A DNA stretch of 64,000 bases from Stentor coeruleus (taxonomy: Eukaryota; Ciliophora; Heterotrichea; Heterotrichida; Stentoridae), in assembly GCA_001970955.1 (NCBI GenBank), contig MPUH01000168.1, positions 1 through 64,000 of the forward strand, in the 5' to 3' direction. Shown in pieces: positions 9,535-19,775 of this stretch (position 1 is the first letter of the stretch; each line of letters starts with the position of its first letter). A program made the translations under genes and the position numbers. A model generated the notes under the pieces. That model ran no database searches. It was not told the DNA's origin and saw only the letters and a list, made by a program, of their open reading frames with translations.

Positions 9535-12500
9535 TTAAGAATCTGGCTTTTTATCGAATTTAAAGGTCCCACCACTTTTGTTACGTTCATGGGCTATTGA
9601 AGGACTTACTCCTCTTCGTCCTGATGGCATTGGGCTTACATCTCCAAAGCTTCCTGTTGGTGTAAATCGGCCACTCATGTTTTTGGTGTCACCTTCTTTT
9701 GAGTATTCTTCAAAGGACATACCTGATGTATTTAGCATTGTCCCTGCTTGTTTATATCCTTGGGTTCCTTCTGGTCTTCTTATATAATTAGCCCCTGGGG
9801 TTCTTCTTGACCCTTTTTCATTTCTGAGTTTCTCGTTTTCTCTTAGAAGAGCTTCTTTACGTTTTTCAAGTCTTTCAAGCATGTCTTGGTCTTCGTTGTG
9901 TTTACTTATTAGATGATCCCTTTCTGAATTCCATTTAGCTCTTTCTTTTTCGTTTTCGAGGAACAACTGGCTTCGCATATGCTCAGCTTCTTTTGCCCTT
10001 TTCTCATATTCGATCAGTTTAGATTTCAGCTGCTCTTTTTCGGTTATAAAAGTTTCTTGGAACTCGTCGATCTTCCTGTCGCGGTCTTTTTTCACTTTTT
10101 CAATCTCAGCGATGAGTTTAGCCTCATTTTCTATAAGATCTTGTACTCTTTTCTCCAATGTTCCTGAATCCATATTCCTCCCCCTTCTCTCAAGCTCTAA
10201 CTGTTCCCTATTATTCCTTAAATCCTTTTCAGTCGATCTTAATCTTTCTGTAAGTTCAGTAACTTGTACTTGATGACTTTCCTGCATATCTTTAATCTGC
10301 CCAGTATATCTAGCTTCCATAGATGCTATAAGACTATTAGTCGCCCCTTCAAGTTTTTCTTTTTCACTTATCAACCTTTTCTGTACATTTTCCAAATGGA
10401 TCTCAAACTTCTTCTGTGCATCAGTCAAATCATTTTTCGCTTGTTCCCTTTGTTGCATCAAAAAATTAAACTTATTCTCCCACAACATCCTCTCACGATC
10501 ATAAGCAGCTGTTTTTTCAGTCAATTCCTTCTCACTTTCCTGCATTAAAGTTTTCAATCTCTCATTTTCTAACTGTATATTCATCTTATCAGTATTATCA
10601 ATATCTTTTTTATCTTTAAGCTGTTGCATTAAATTTTCTATATCTTGTTTTAGTCTATGTTCCATATCAGCTTTTTTAGCTTCCATATTGCTTAGTTTTT
10701 CAGCAAGAACCGCTCGTTCTTTTTCTAAACTGTTTATTTGTTTTGCACTTGAGCTTTCAAGTTCTTTCATAGCTCGACGTTTTTGTTCTAATTTACTTTC
10801 TAAAGACTCTTTAGCTTGGGTAAGTTTAGCTATAGTTTCAGAAAGTTCTTGGCCTGATTGATCTTTTAAGCTTTTTAATGCTTCATTATACCTTTCTTCA
10901 CTATCTTGTAAGCTTTTTTCTAAATCCTCAACACGTTTGGTTTTGAATTCTATTTCCTGTTGGGCTAAGGCGATTTCTCTTTTGAAGTCGCTTTTTTTCA
11001 AAGTGTATTCGTCGTTGATTTTTTGGTAGTTTTGTTTAGCTGTTTCAAGTCTTGAGTTAAGAACGGTTTTTTCTTTATCGTATTGTTCTTTAAAGTCTTC
11101 AAGTTCAGCTTCTTTTGATGCTAATTGGCTTTCAAGTTGTTCTTTTCTATAACCCAACGATGTAAGTTCTCTATCTTTAGTTGAGGATTCATTAGCGAGT
11201 TTTTCTATTTTTTCCAAAAGGACAGTTTTCTCTGAATTAAGCCTTTCTTGTAACTGTTCAATATAAATTGTATGGTTTTTCTGAGCTGTTTCTAACTGTT
11301 CTTTAGTTTCTTTTAAGTATTTTTCTAAAGTTTCAATTTTCTGAGAACTTAATCCTGCTTGATGTTTTAAAGAGCCAACCTCTTCAGAATAATAAGCTTC
11401 TTGTTCCCTAAGTTCATCATCTTTAGCCATAATCTCATCTTCATAATTCTCAGCATCTATTCTAATTTTATCCTCATATTCCTCACAAATCGATGTGTAT
11501 TTTTTCTCAGCTCTAGACTTTTCATCAGCCATCCTAGTTTCCATCCTAGCTTTTTCTTGCTCATAAAACTCTTTAAGCTGTATATACGAGGTTTCTGCAC
11601 GGGAATTCGCCGCTTGAAGTTCTTCGTTCATTTTGATTTTCGTATCTTCCAACTGCGACTCTAGCATCTGCACACGTTTTTTCAGCTTCATTTCATTTTC
11701 CTGAGCTTTTTGTGTAAAATTCACAGTATATTCATTCAATTGCTCAGTAATTCTAGTTTTTTCTTCAATAGCTGATGTAAGATCTTCTTCATATTTCCTT
11801 GATTTTTCAGTCCAATCACTTTGATCTAACTTATACTTAAGTTCTAAATCTGAGTTTTTCTGTCTGAGTCCTTCAAGTTGTTGTGTAAGTTTAGTTTTAG
11901 TATTCTCACTTTCTAATTCAAGTTTCTTCATATCTTCTACATATTGAGACCTTAGCCTTTGAATCATAGCTTCAACATCTTCCGAATTCCCAGGATTTGA
12001 ACTTTTTAAATTGTTTAGCATTGATGAATGTTGCTTTTTCTGCTCGTCTAGATTTCTTTTTGTTTCTTCTAATTCTTGTTCTGCAAATTCAAGCTTTTGT
12101 GAAAGTATTGCGGACTCTTTTGCCCAGTTAGCTTGAGATGTTTTTAGTATTTCTTCTGTATCTTTGAGTTTTTTTTCTAGTTCATCAACACGTTTTTTGA
12201 GTTTGGAAATTTGTCCTTCGAAGTCTTTGGTAATTTCAGTGAGCTTTTTCTTGTGGTCGTTGTCTTTTCTTTCGATTTTCTGCTTGTATGAATCAACTTG
12301 TTGGGTATAATCATCAACCATGGATTTGTATCTGATTTCTTGTTCTTCCCATTTGGATTTGTCCCGGTCGTGGATATTTTCTTTGTCTTCAAGTTGCCTT
12401 TCTAAGTCAGCAACACGTTCTAATTCTGCATCAAGACGACTGTTACAAGTTTTTATCTGTGCTTCAAATCTTGACTGTATTTCTTTTATTGTGCTACTAT

Positions 12501-14457
12501 GGTCTTTTTTTGATGATTTAAACTCATTCAAAGCTTCTTTTTCCCTTTTACGTGACTCTTCAAGGTTGTTTTCTAAGTACTTCAGTTTCTGTTCTACAAG
12601 AGCTCGTTCTTCTTTATACTCTGAAGCTTGTTGAAGCATAGATCTTTCCATTTCCTTCATTTTCTCTTCAAATTCCCATACTTTTGAATTCGCCTGCTCC
12701 AGTTGTTGAGTATTTTCCGATCTAGCATTTTTTATTGTCGACCTCAAGTCTGTTTCAACTTTTTCTTTTTCTTGCTTAAGAACCATAAGTTGTTCACGTA
12801 AACTTTGTTCTTTAGCAGCAAGTTCAGTACGTTCGCTTTCTGAAACAGTTATTCTTCTTTGCCAGTCACTTCTTTCACGAATTAAATCCTCTTTACTTTC
12901 ACGTACTTCAATTTCTAATTGAGTAACTTTCTGTGAAGTAATAAGATCTTTAGTTTCAGCTTCATTTGATATGAATTTTATAAAGTATTCTCCCGTCACA
13001 GCAAGTTTGTTTTGGCAGAACTCAAGGATTATTTCTCGACGTTGAGGACCTTCTGGACCATGTTCATCAAAATACTTGACAAAAGCTCTAAGTTCTTTTT
13101 CATACTCAATAAACCCTTTAAATTCTCCATTTTTAAGCTTTTGGTCAATACTTTGATAATTTTCATTTATAAACTCAACACATTGTCTTTGACATTCTAA
13201 AGAATTATCAGCTTTAATCCCAGAATACTTAAATTTGAGTTTCTCAATCAATTCTTTCTTAAACGCTTCCTTATCTTCACCAATAGACTTCTTTTCAAAA
13301 ATCAACTCCGAAGCTGCTTTAGCCTCTTTATGAATACTTTTTAACTCATCTTCATCCAAAGGAAACTTACTCGATAAGGCTTCCTCAATATTTGCTTCAT
13401 ACAAATTCAATGCTTCCTGTAAAGCTCTATTACATTCAGTCTTACAAATATAAGTCCAAGCATTTTCAATAGTTGGTACCGCACCTTTATTTATAGCATT
13501 AATATAAGATTCCACAAGTGTAGCCAACATATTCCCATTAAGTGGCTTATTATTCAAATTCTTAACCTTAAGTTTACCAAGTATTTTCTTTCTCAATTGA
13601 ACAACTTGTTCAACAAACTCTAACCTTAAATCTTCAAATTCCATTTCTTCTAACCTTTGAAGTTGATCTTCTTTAATAGTTGGTCTTACTAAAGTGCAGC
13701 AGTCCCTATCTTTAAAAAACTCTTTCAATAACCTTCTGATTCGATTTTTATCTTCAACTGAATCAGAAAATCCTTTTTGTGGAAGTAAAGCTTTTTCAAG
13801 ATACTCTTTTGGGGTTATGCTTTCCCCTTCTGAGTCAACAAGTTTAAGGGCGAAATCTCTGACAACCCATAAGAAGCTAGGGAAATACATAGCATAATCA
13901 GCACTATCAACTTCATGTTGTTGGCTTTTTATATGAATATGCTTTGTAAGATTGACAACAAGGCTAAGATTTTGAAGAGCTGTTTCATCTATAGAGCCTA
14001 CTGAGTTGTATATGAAATAAGAACTAATAAGGACGGCCATAGCGAAAATCCTCGTGTCGTGGTCTGAGTCTTGATCTAAGGCTCCTATGCCTTCTGAGTC
14101 TAAAACAACGACATTGCATTTTTCCCCTTCATTATTGGTTCCTGGTATTGGTTTGCCCCAAATCCAGATCCCTTTAGTGCATGGGTTCACGGTCGGCCCT
14201 ACGCCAAACCCTGTTTTTCTATTGAGGATTATTCGATTTAACAAATAAGACTTGCCTGTTCTGTAAAGACCAGCTACACCAACTACAGCTATTGGAGCTT
14301 CTATAGACCTTAAAAACTGCAAACCTTCTTCATGAACAGTATATTTACTTCCTTCCTGAGTTATTAATGGTATTGGTGCTTCTTTAAACTCTGAACGCAT
14401 AGTCTGAGAAGAAGAGACTCGGTCTGGTGAATCAGCATCTTTCTTAGAGACACTCAT
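9535..14457 (-). CDS. Guanylate-binding-protein-type GTPase with giant coiled-coil tail
   Basis: A 1640-residue protein. Residues about 45-320 form a GBP/atlastin-type G domain: P-loop GLYRTGKS at 63-70, switch region with Thr around 89-94, DSEG at 120-123, and the family's RD guanine-specificity motif at 200-201 (WVVRDF). Residues about 320-510 match the helical region that follows in GBPs. From about 510 to 1560 it is essentially continuous coiled coil. The tail is basic and Gly/Ser/Pro-rich. Animal GBPs are near 600 residues, so the coiled coil adds about 1000. The family dimerises on GTP binding and acts at membranes; the long rod suggests a tethering or scaffold role, which is inference. 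There is no CaaX box. The ATG is at 14455-14457 and the stop is TAA. Confidence 0.9.
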   Translation of the reverse strand: MSVSKKDADSPDRVSSSQTMRSEFKEAPIPLITQEGSKYTVHEEGLQFLRSIEAPIAVVGVAGLYRTGKSYLLNRIILNRKTGFGVGPTVNPCTKGIWIWGKPIPGTNNEGEKCNVVVLDSEGIGALDQDSDHDTRIFAMAVLISSYFIYNSVGSIDETALQNLSLVVNLTKHIHIKSQQHEVDSADYAMYFPSFLWVVRDFALKLVDSEGESITPKEYLEKALLPQKGFSDSVEDKNRIRRLLKEFFKDRDCCTLVRPTIKEDQLQRLEEMEFEDLRLEFVEQVVQLRKKILGKLKVKNLNNKPLNGNMLATLVESYINAINKGAVPTIENAWTYICKTECNRALQEALNLYEANIEEALSSKFPLDEDELKSIHKEAKAASELIFEKKSIGEDKEAFKKELIEKLKFKYSGIKADNSLECQRQCVEFINENYQSIDQKLKNGEFKGFIEYEKELRAFVKYFDEHGPEGPQRREIILEFCQNKLAVTGEYFIKFISNEAETKDLITSQKVTQLEIEVRESKEDLIRERSDWQRRITVSESERTELAAKEQSLREQLMVLKQEKEKVETDLRSTIKNARSENTQQLEQANSKVWEFEEKMKEMERSMLQQASEYKEERALVEQKLKYLENNLEESRKREKEALNEFKSSKKDHSSTIKEIQSRFEAQIKTCNSRLDAELERVADLERQLEDKENIHDRDKSKWEEQEIRYKSMVDDYTQQVDSYKQKIERKDNDHKKKLTEITKDFEGQISKLKKRVDELEKKLKDTEEILKTSQANWAKESAILSQKLEFAEQELEETKRNLDEQKKQHSSMLNNLKSSNPGNSEDVEAMIQRLRSQYVEDMKKLELESENTKTKLTQQLEGLRQKNSDLELKYKLDQSDWTEKSRKYEEDLTSAIEEKTRITEQLNEYTVNFTQKAQENEMKLKKRVQMLESQLEDTKIKMNEELQAANSRAETSYIQLKEFYEQEKARMETRMADEKSRAEKKYTSICEEYEDKIRIDAENYEDEIMAKDDELREQEAYYSEEVGSLKHQAGLSSQKIETLEKYLKETKEQLETAQKNHTIYIEQLQERLNSEKTVLLEKIEKLANESSTKDRELTSLGYRKEQLESQLASKEAELEDFKEQYDKEKTVLNSRLETAKQNYQKINDEYTLKKSDFKREIALAQQEIEFKTKRVEDLEKSLQDSEERYNEALKSLKDQSGQELSETIAKLTQAKESLESKLEQKRRAMKELESSSAKQINSLEKERAVLAEKLSNMEAKKADMEHRLKQDIENLMQQLKDKKDIDNTDKMNIQLENERLKTLMQESEKELTEKTAAYDRERMLWENKFNFLMQQREQAKNDLTDAQKKFEIHLENVQKRLISEKEKLEGATNSLIASMEARYTGQIKDMQESHQVQVTELTERLRSTEKDLRNNREQLELERRGRNMDSGTLEKRVQDLIENEAKLIAEIEKVKKDRDRKIDEFQETFITEKEQLKSKLIEYEKRAKEAEHMRSQLFLENEKERAKWNSERDHLISKHNEDQDMLERLEKRKEALLRENEKLRNEKGSRRTPGANYIRRPEGTQGYKQAGTMLNTSGMSFEEYSKEGDTKNMSGRFTPTGSFGDVSPMPSGRRGVSPSIAHERNKSGGTFKFDKKPDS

Positions 14458-15454
14458 ATTTTAATATATAACTAAGCCTGGGCATTTTAACCATCGATCC
14501 AAAGTTTTAATGGCTTATAGGAAAAAAGTTCCCAGACAAGTCTGGGAATAATTTAATAGAAAATGATGTAGAAAGGATTGATAAGGGAGATTTTGGGGGG
14601 ATAAAGAATTGATATGAAGTTAGGATTTTTGGAATTGGGTATAGTTGGAGGGTTTTTGATGGAATATAAGATGGATGTGATTATGAGATTTTTTATTAGA
14701 AAGGATGGATAGGTTTTAAGGAAGAGAAGATTTTTTAGGTAAGAGGAAAAAGATTGTGTTGAATGGTTTTGGATATAAAAAAATTGGGTATTTGAAGATA
14801 AAGTTTTGAATGTTGAAGGATTGAAAGATTGTTAATAAAGGGTTTTTAGGTTTGGTAGGTTTAGGTTTTAGAGGGTGGATATTTGAGGGTTTTTGAATTT
14901 TTGATGATGTGGAATAGAGTAATATTCATGAAGCGGGATTTGAATTTTTTATATTTGAAGATGACTNTTTTTGATGATGTGGAATAGAGTAATATTCATG
15001 AAGCGGGATTTGAATTTTTTATATTTGAAGATGACTTTTATGATAATGCTAGGGATTTGATTGGTTATGAGATAAATGTAACAAGGGCTGGACAATAGTC
15101 AAGTAATAATTCCTAACTAATACTAATACTAATGAGATAAATGTAAATCGCGATTTAAGTTAAAGTATTAGTTATAATTGAACCCTTGATGTGTTTAATA
15201 TGAATTATAAAATTCGATATCACGTCAATTTAAATGATAACTATCACAAAACAGATTTAAAAAGTATCACATTAAATATTCTAATACTATACAAATAATA
15301 CTATTATCCAATTATAAAACCTGCATATCATAAAAAAAACAAAACCTTCCTCTAAAAGGCATCTTAAAAAACCCAAACCTAACAACAGCAATCATAATTT
15401 AAACTTCAATCCTACCCTATCTTCTCTATAAACCCATTCTTTAAAATAATCAAA
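14458..15454. other. Divergent spacer with one assembly join
   Basis: About 1 kb between the GTPase start (minus) and the dCache gene start (plus). A single N at 14967 separates two copies of a 69-base stretch (14898-14966 and 14968-15036), a non-merged contig overlap. The left part is strongly G-rich and the right part (15300-15450) C-rich. No gene is seen. Confidence 0.75.
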
Positions 15455-16981
15455 ATGGGCATTCTTGAAAATTATAGTCAGTGGCCTTTAAGCCGTCAAT
15501 TACAAGTAGTATTCATCATATCATGTTTCCTATTAACTTTAGTCCTAGTCATAATCACACGTATCCAACTTGATTGGCTTCGAGACAAAATCATTAAAGA
15601 TTCAACTAAAGTTCTTGAAGATAATTTAATATCACAAATGATCAAATTTGGTGAATTTGAATCTAAATTTATGTCAAACGAGTTCTCAAATTACATTGCC
15701 CATGTTAGAAGTTTGAATCATACTGACAGAATAGTTTTAGGATATTCAGATTATAAAAAATCTCCTTTCAACAGAACAATACCAGTTTGGCATGAAAATG
15801 TTGCAGAAAACAGTCTTGATTATAGTCAAGCTGTTTTTTATTCAAGATTAGGAAAAACCGCAGATGTTGTTGATATCATGGATAAAGATTCAGCTATTGA
15901 TAAGATTTATCCCAATATTTACTCTGAAGAATATATAAGCCTTTATCAAGGATTTCAAGTTGGTGAGATACTTCATTACTACCCTGGCATAATGACAGAA
16001 GGTACAGATTATACACCTTTAGTAAGAGAATGGTATTATAAGGCTGCTGGAGATATAGGTAATATAATTTTTACTGAACCTTATATTGATATAACAACTG
16101 GTCAATGGATAATAACAGTCTCAACAGCAATGCTAGACAATAGTGACAGTCCAAAATTTTTTGGTGTAGCAGCTGCGGATATCACTTTAGTCTCCATAAC
16201 CTCAAAAATCTCGAAAATCAAAATCTTAGACACAGGTTTCCTAATGCTTGTCTCAAGTGGTGGTATGATCCTAACAATGCCAGAATCTTGGAAGCCATCT
16301 GACTCCACCCTGACCTTAAGAATTTTTGATACAACATACACCGGGATTTCCGAAACCCAATGGAATAACATCAAAAACTCAGTAACAGGTTCAGAACATA
16401 ATTTTAATGATATCAATGGTACCAAAATTATTATGACAAAACATGATATTTCACCATTTTCAAACTCTAATAATATAACCCATTATTTACTTGTTTGTGC
16501 TAAGAAAAACGAGTCTGATTCAGGAAGAGACAGTATTTTAACGAATTTTTCTAAAACTTATAATACTATATTTTGGGCTATATTTTCTATAGCAGTTGTC
16601 GTACTTTTAACAGTTGGTGTGCTTATTCATTTAGTTAGTAGGAAAACAACCCGCCAGTTGAAAATTATAGAAAATATTTTTGGGAGAATAATTCGCAGAG
16701 CCTTGTTTCCAAAAATGAAGATGGATAGTTATTTTCAAAAACTTGATAATTGTAATTCGGATGGTATTGTAACTTTTATTCAAGCTTGTAAAGAAAAAGT
16801 TAGGAAAATAGAAAATCTAGAAATGGAATATGGATCATATAAATGGGGGTTTACTAGGCCTAGGGATCAATTATTGTATTTACAATGGACTCAACGATTG
16901 TATCCGAATAGTGAGTTTTCTGATAAGGTTGTTGATTGGTGGGATATGATGCCTAATTTGGAGAAGGTGTTAACTAAATAG
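15455..16981 (+). CDS. dCache-domain membrane sensor protein
   Basis: A 508-residue protein with a transmembrane helix at about 16-36, a large extracellular region (40-368), a second helix at about 370-395, and a cytosolic tail of about 115 residues. The extracellular part matches a Cache-type ligand-binding domain: DYTPLVREWY at 185-194, FTEPYID at 206-212, GQWIITVSTAM, and FFGVAAADIT at 235-244. In bacteria this fold senses amino acids and other small ligands; in eukaryotes it occurs in calcium-channel alpha2delta subunits. The tail begins with a HAMP-like basic stretch but holds no kinase, cyclase or other output domain I recognise. It could be a chemosensory co-receptor. The ATG is 15455-15457 and the stop is TAG. 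Confidence 0.8.
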   Translation: MGILENYSQWPLSRQLQVVFIISCFLLTLVLVIITRIQLDWLRDKIIKDSTKVLEDNLISQMIKFGEFESKFMSNEFSNYIAHVRSLNHTDRIVLGYSDYKKSPFNRTIPVWHENVAENSLDYSQAVFYSRLGKTADVVDIMDKDSAIDKIYPNIYSEEYISLYQGFQVGEILHYYPGIMTEGTDYTPLVREWYYKAAGDIGNIIFTEPYIDITTGQWIITVSTAMLDNSDSPKFFGVAAADITLVSITSKISKIKILDTGFLMLVSSGGMILTMPESWKPSDSTLTLRIFDTTYTGISETQWNNIKNSVTGSEHNFNDINGTKIIMTKHDISPFSNSNNITHYLLVCAKKNESDSGRDSILTNFSKTYNTIFWAIFSIAVVVLLTVGVLIHLVSRKTTRQLKIIENIFGRIIRRALFPKMKMDSYFQKLDNCNSDGIVTFIQACKEKVRKIENLEMEYGSYKWGFTRPRDQLLYLQWTQRLYPNSEFSDKVVDWWDMMPNLEKVLTK

Positions 16982-18050
16982 CTTAAGTTTTATTTCGTAT
17001 TTATTTGGGAATTTTAGAGTTGCTTTAGAGGATTTATGGAAAGAGTTTGGTTATTGTTATGATTTTTATTAGTTTTTTTGTATATAGAAAATAATAGAAT
17101 ATTATAACTTTTTAGAGGATTTGACTTTTTTTGGGATAATGAATTTATAAGGAGGTATAGAGTAATCTTATTAATAGATCATGGAAGCTTGATAAAACTC
17201 AAGTAAAAGATAAATTTGCTAAAAAGGGATTTTTTAATTCAGAAGATCTTGAGAAAAGAGTGAAAATTGTTGTGATAGAAATTAGCTTGCTGAGAAATAA
17301 AATGAATTTTTAATTACCTAAAAAGATCTTTACGATAAAGAAGCAATGCTGGTGGAGTTCAGTTATATTATTGAGAGAAAACTAGAATATTTATACAAAC
17401 TGATAATAAATACTGGAGAAATTTATTTAGTGCTTGACAGGAAACTGTAAATTTACAAAGATTTAATAGTCTGTGATATAAAGATTAGACAAAATAAAAT
17501 AATTTTAGAAAATCATTAAACTTAACAATAAAATCCTCATTTCACTTCTTTAAATAAAATTATAGAAAATTAATCAGAAAGTAACAAAACGAAGGTTTTT
17601 CTTAAAAAAATATAAAAAATAGTATTTTTATCCATCAAATTGGATTTTTTTTTATAAATCCCTATTGATTACCCAATATATAAGCTATTGTGAAAACTAA
17701 TCATACAATTTATAAATCAAGCATACCAAGTTAAATATTTGATTGCTTCAGTTAATACATAAAACATTTACTATAATATAAAGCCATCTTCCTTGATTTC
17801 TATGCAAGTATTTAATTTTTCCATAGCAATTCTCCCAACAATATTCAATGTTAACTTTTTTTTATAACATGACACTAGTATTTTATTCAATAATTTCTTA
17901 AAATTTAAAATATTATTTTTCCTACTATAATAAAAACCATCAAAAAACAATTACATAAATGTATTCACATGCTAATACTTAAATACTAAAACTTATCTAA
18001 TCACTTATCAAAAAAGTGGATTAGAAAAAATTCTAGGTGAAAAAAATAAT
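16982..18050. other. Spacer between tandem genes, with a relic
   Basis: 1.07 kb between two plus-strand genes. It contains the coding-like relic at about 17140-17520 listed separately. The last 450 bases are A/T with modest C and hold nothing I can name. Confidence 0.5.
17140..17520 (+). pseudogene. Possible coiled-coil gene relic
   Basis: Two overlapping plus-strand frames read like protein: a first part with RSWKLDKTQVKDKFAKKG and a second with EAMLVEFSYIIERKLEYLY. Both are Lys/Glu/Leu-rich and helical. A few stops and one change of frame interrupt them, with no fitting 15-base introns. The coding feel ends near 17520. Most likely this is a decayed host gene or gene fragment of unknown family. 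Confidence 0.35.
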
Positions 18051-19775
18051 ATGGCAAAACTGATACATAGAATCGGGGCCAAAAGCGTAAAATTTGAACT
18101 TGAAGTAGTAATCCACTATATTATCATCTCCCTTCCTGAAGCATCATTACTTAAAGTCAGAGTAAAAAGAGGTAAAGATAAAACTGAAGAAACACAACCT
18201 TTGCGCTATGCACCAAATACCAAAAAAGTCCAATTCGACTATCCATTAAATTTTAGAATCACAATGTATAAAAAAGGTAATAAATTCAGTAAAAAAGATC
18301 TGAAAATAAAAGTCCTTCAGATCAATGGGAAAAACGAAAAAATTGTTGGTCATACTTCTATTGAATTCCAAAAATGCGCTGAGACTGGGAAGTTTATCAT
18401 TGAAGAAAACTTAAAATTGCATGATTGTAGTGATCAAAAAGCTGTTATATGCACTAGTGTTAAATTATTTGAAGAGGGTAAACCAAAGAATGATTTTTTT
18501 GCAGGCAATGTAATATCTTCTAATAATAAAGCCCCAAACCGTAGAGCTATAAGTATAGATACCCCATTGACTTTAAATCTTGATTTTGGTCCAATTGATG
18601 ATAAAGCACGTAAAAACTCAAAGGCAAGGGGGAATAGTTTTGATAGGGGAGTGATTAATTTAAAAAACTCACAAAGCTATATAGAATCTTATGATGACCC
18701 TGATTTTGAACAAAGTGAATTAAGAAGAAAGAAAAATACTATAAAAGGGATGAGATCTGCTTTTCATTTGACACCAGAAGAACTAGAAGAGATGACTGGG
18801 AATAATAAGCAAAAGGTAAAAGAGGTGGGGATAGAGAAAAAAGAACAGAAAGAAGAAGATAGAGAAAAGAAAAGTAATAAAGAAGAGGTGAAAGTTGTTG
18901 AAAACTATGAAGAAAAGAAGGATAGGGATAAATATGAAGAGGCTAAAGTTGTTGAAAACTATGAAGAAAAGAAGGTAAAAGATAAGCATGAGGAGGTTAA
19001 AGTTGTTGAAAACTATGAAGAAAAGAAGGTTAAAGATAAATATGAAGAGGTTAAACAAGAAAAAGTGGTTATTAAAGAGAAAAAAATAGAAAAAAAAGAA
19101 GATTTTGCAGAGAATGCGGAAATACAAACTTTCGACACAGAGCCTAAGGCTGATAAACTATCAAAAGAGAAAAAGCATAACAAAAAAGATAAACAATCAG
19201 AAAAAGTTGCAAAAGAACTAGAAGAAAACCCAAAAGCCTCAGAAAACCTAACTAAAACTGAAAAAACACATATTCCCCCACAAGTAGACTCTCCAAAACC
19301 TCAAGCAATTATCCCACATCACATCCTAACATCTCAATCCCCTCCAAATCCTCCTTCCACATCAAAAAACCAAGACCCAATCCCAGATCCTCCCAAAAGC
19401 CTTATCCAAAACAGCATCAAAACCACAGAAAATACAATAGAAAAGCATAAAGAGCCTATATCAGAACCTCATTCTAACATAAAAACAAAAGAATCTCCTC
19501 CACCATTACCAGAATATCTTAAATATGAACAACAAACTAGAATTTCTGTCGAAATGGACTTGCATAAAGGCCTTGCTGATGATTCAAGTTCAGATGAAGC
19601 TCCTATTCAAGTAGATGTTATTGAAAATACTGATTCATTTATGCCTAAAACACATCTAAAACAAAGTGTTCCTAATGCATCTTCTCGGGAAGAAAAAATT
19701 TTATTGAAAGAAATGCATGCTGGATTGCCTTCATCTAGAGAATCTACTTGTTGTGCATCTTGTAGGGTTTTTTAG
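18051..19775 (+). CDS. NT-C2-domain scaffold protein with 18-residue tandem repeats
   Basis: Residues 1-145 resemble the N-terminal C2 (NT-C2) domain of EEIG1/EHBP1-type proteins: alternating strands such as KFELEVVIHYI, LLKVRVKRG, KVQFDYPLNFRITMYK and IVGHTSIEF. This domain is used for membrane or small-GTPase contacts. The remainder is low complexity. Three copies of an 18-residue repeat (VVENYEEKKxxDKYEExK) lie at about residues 280-334 (bases 18892-19053), followed by Lys/Glu-rich and Pro-rich stretches. The end, STCCASCRVF, has several cysteines and a C-x-x-F that could be prenylated or palmitoylated, although Arg at the second position is unusual. A membrane-linked scaffold is an inference. 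The ATG is 18051-18053 and the stop is TAG. Confidence 0.65.
   Translation: MAKLIHRIGAKSVKFELEVVIHYIIISLPEASLLKVRVKRGKDKTEETQPLRYAPNTKKVQFDYPLNFRITMYKKGNKFSKKDLKIKVLQINGKNEKIVGHTSIEFQKCAETGKFIIEENLKLHDCSDQKAVICTSVKLFEEGKPKNDFFAGNVISSNNKAPNRRAISIDTPLTLNLDFGPIDDKARKNSKARGNSFDRGVINLKNSQSYIESYDDPDFEQSELRRKKNTIKGMRSAFHLTPEELEEMTGNNKQKVKEVGIEKKEQKEEDREKKSNKEEVKVVENYEEKKDRDKYEEAKVVENYEEKKVKDKHEEVKVVENYEEKKVKDKYEEVKQEKVVIKEKKIEKKEDFAENAEIQTFDTEPKADKLSKEKKHNKKDKQSEKVAKELEENPKASENLTKTEKTHIPPQVDSPKPQAIIPHHILTSQSPPNPPSTSKNQDPIPDPPKSLIQNSIKTTENTIEKHKEPISEPHSNIKTKESPPPLPEYLKYEQQTRISVEMDLHKGLADDSSSDEAPIQVDVIENTDSFMPKTHLKQSVPNASSREEKILLKEMHAGLPSSRESTCCASCRVF
18892..19053 (+). repeat. Three in-frame copies of a 54-base coding repeat
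   Basis: A 54-base unit encoding an 18-residue charged motif (VVENYEEKK followed by a DKYEE-type segment) is repeated three times with few changes, mostly at single bases. Being a multiple of three, copy-number change keeps the frame, which suggests recent slippage or unequal crossing over. Confidence 0.85.

Noticed and set aside
18783-19127. Minus-strand 114-codon frame
   Set aside because: It is the antisense of the Lys/Glu-rich repeat region; its Phe/Leu/Ile-only product is a composition shadow.
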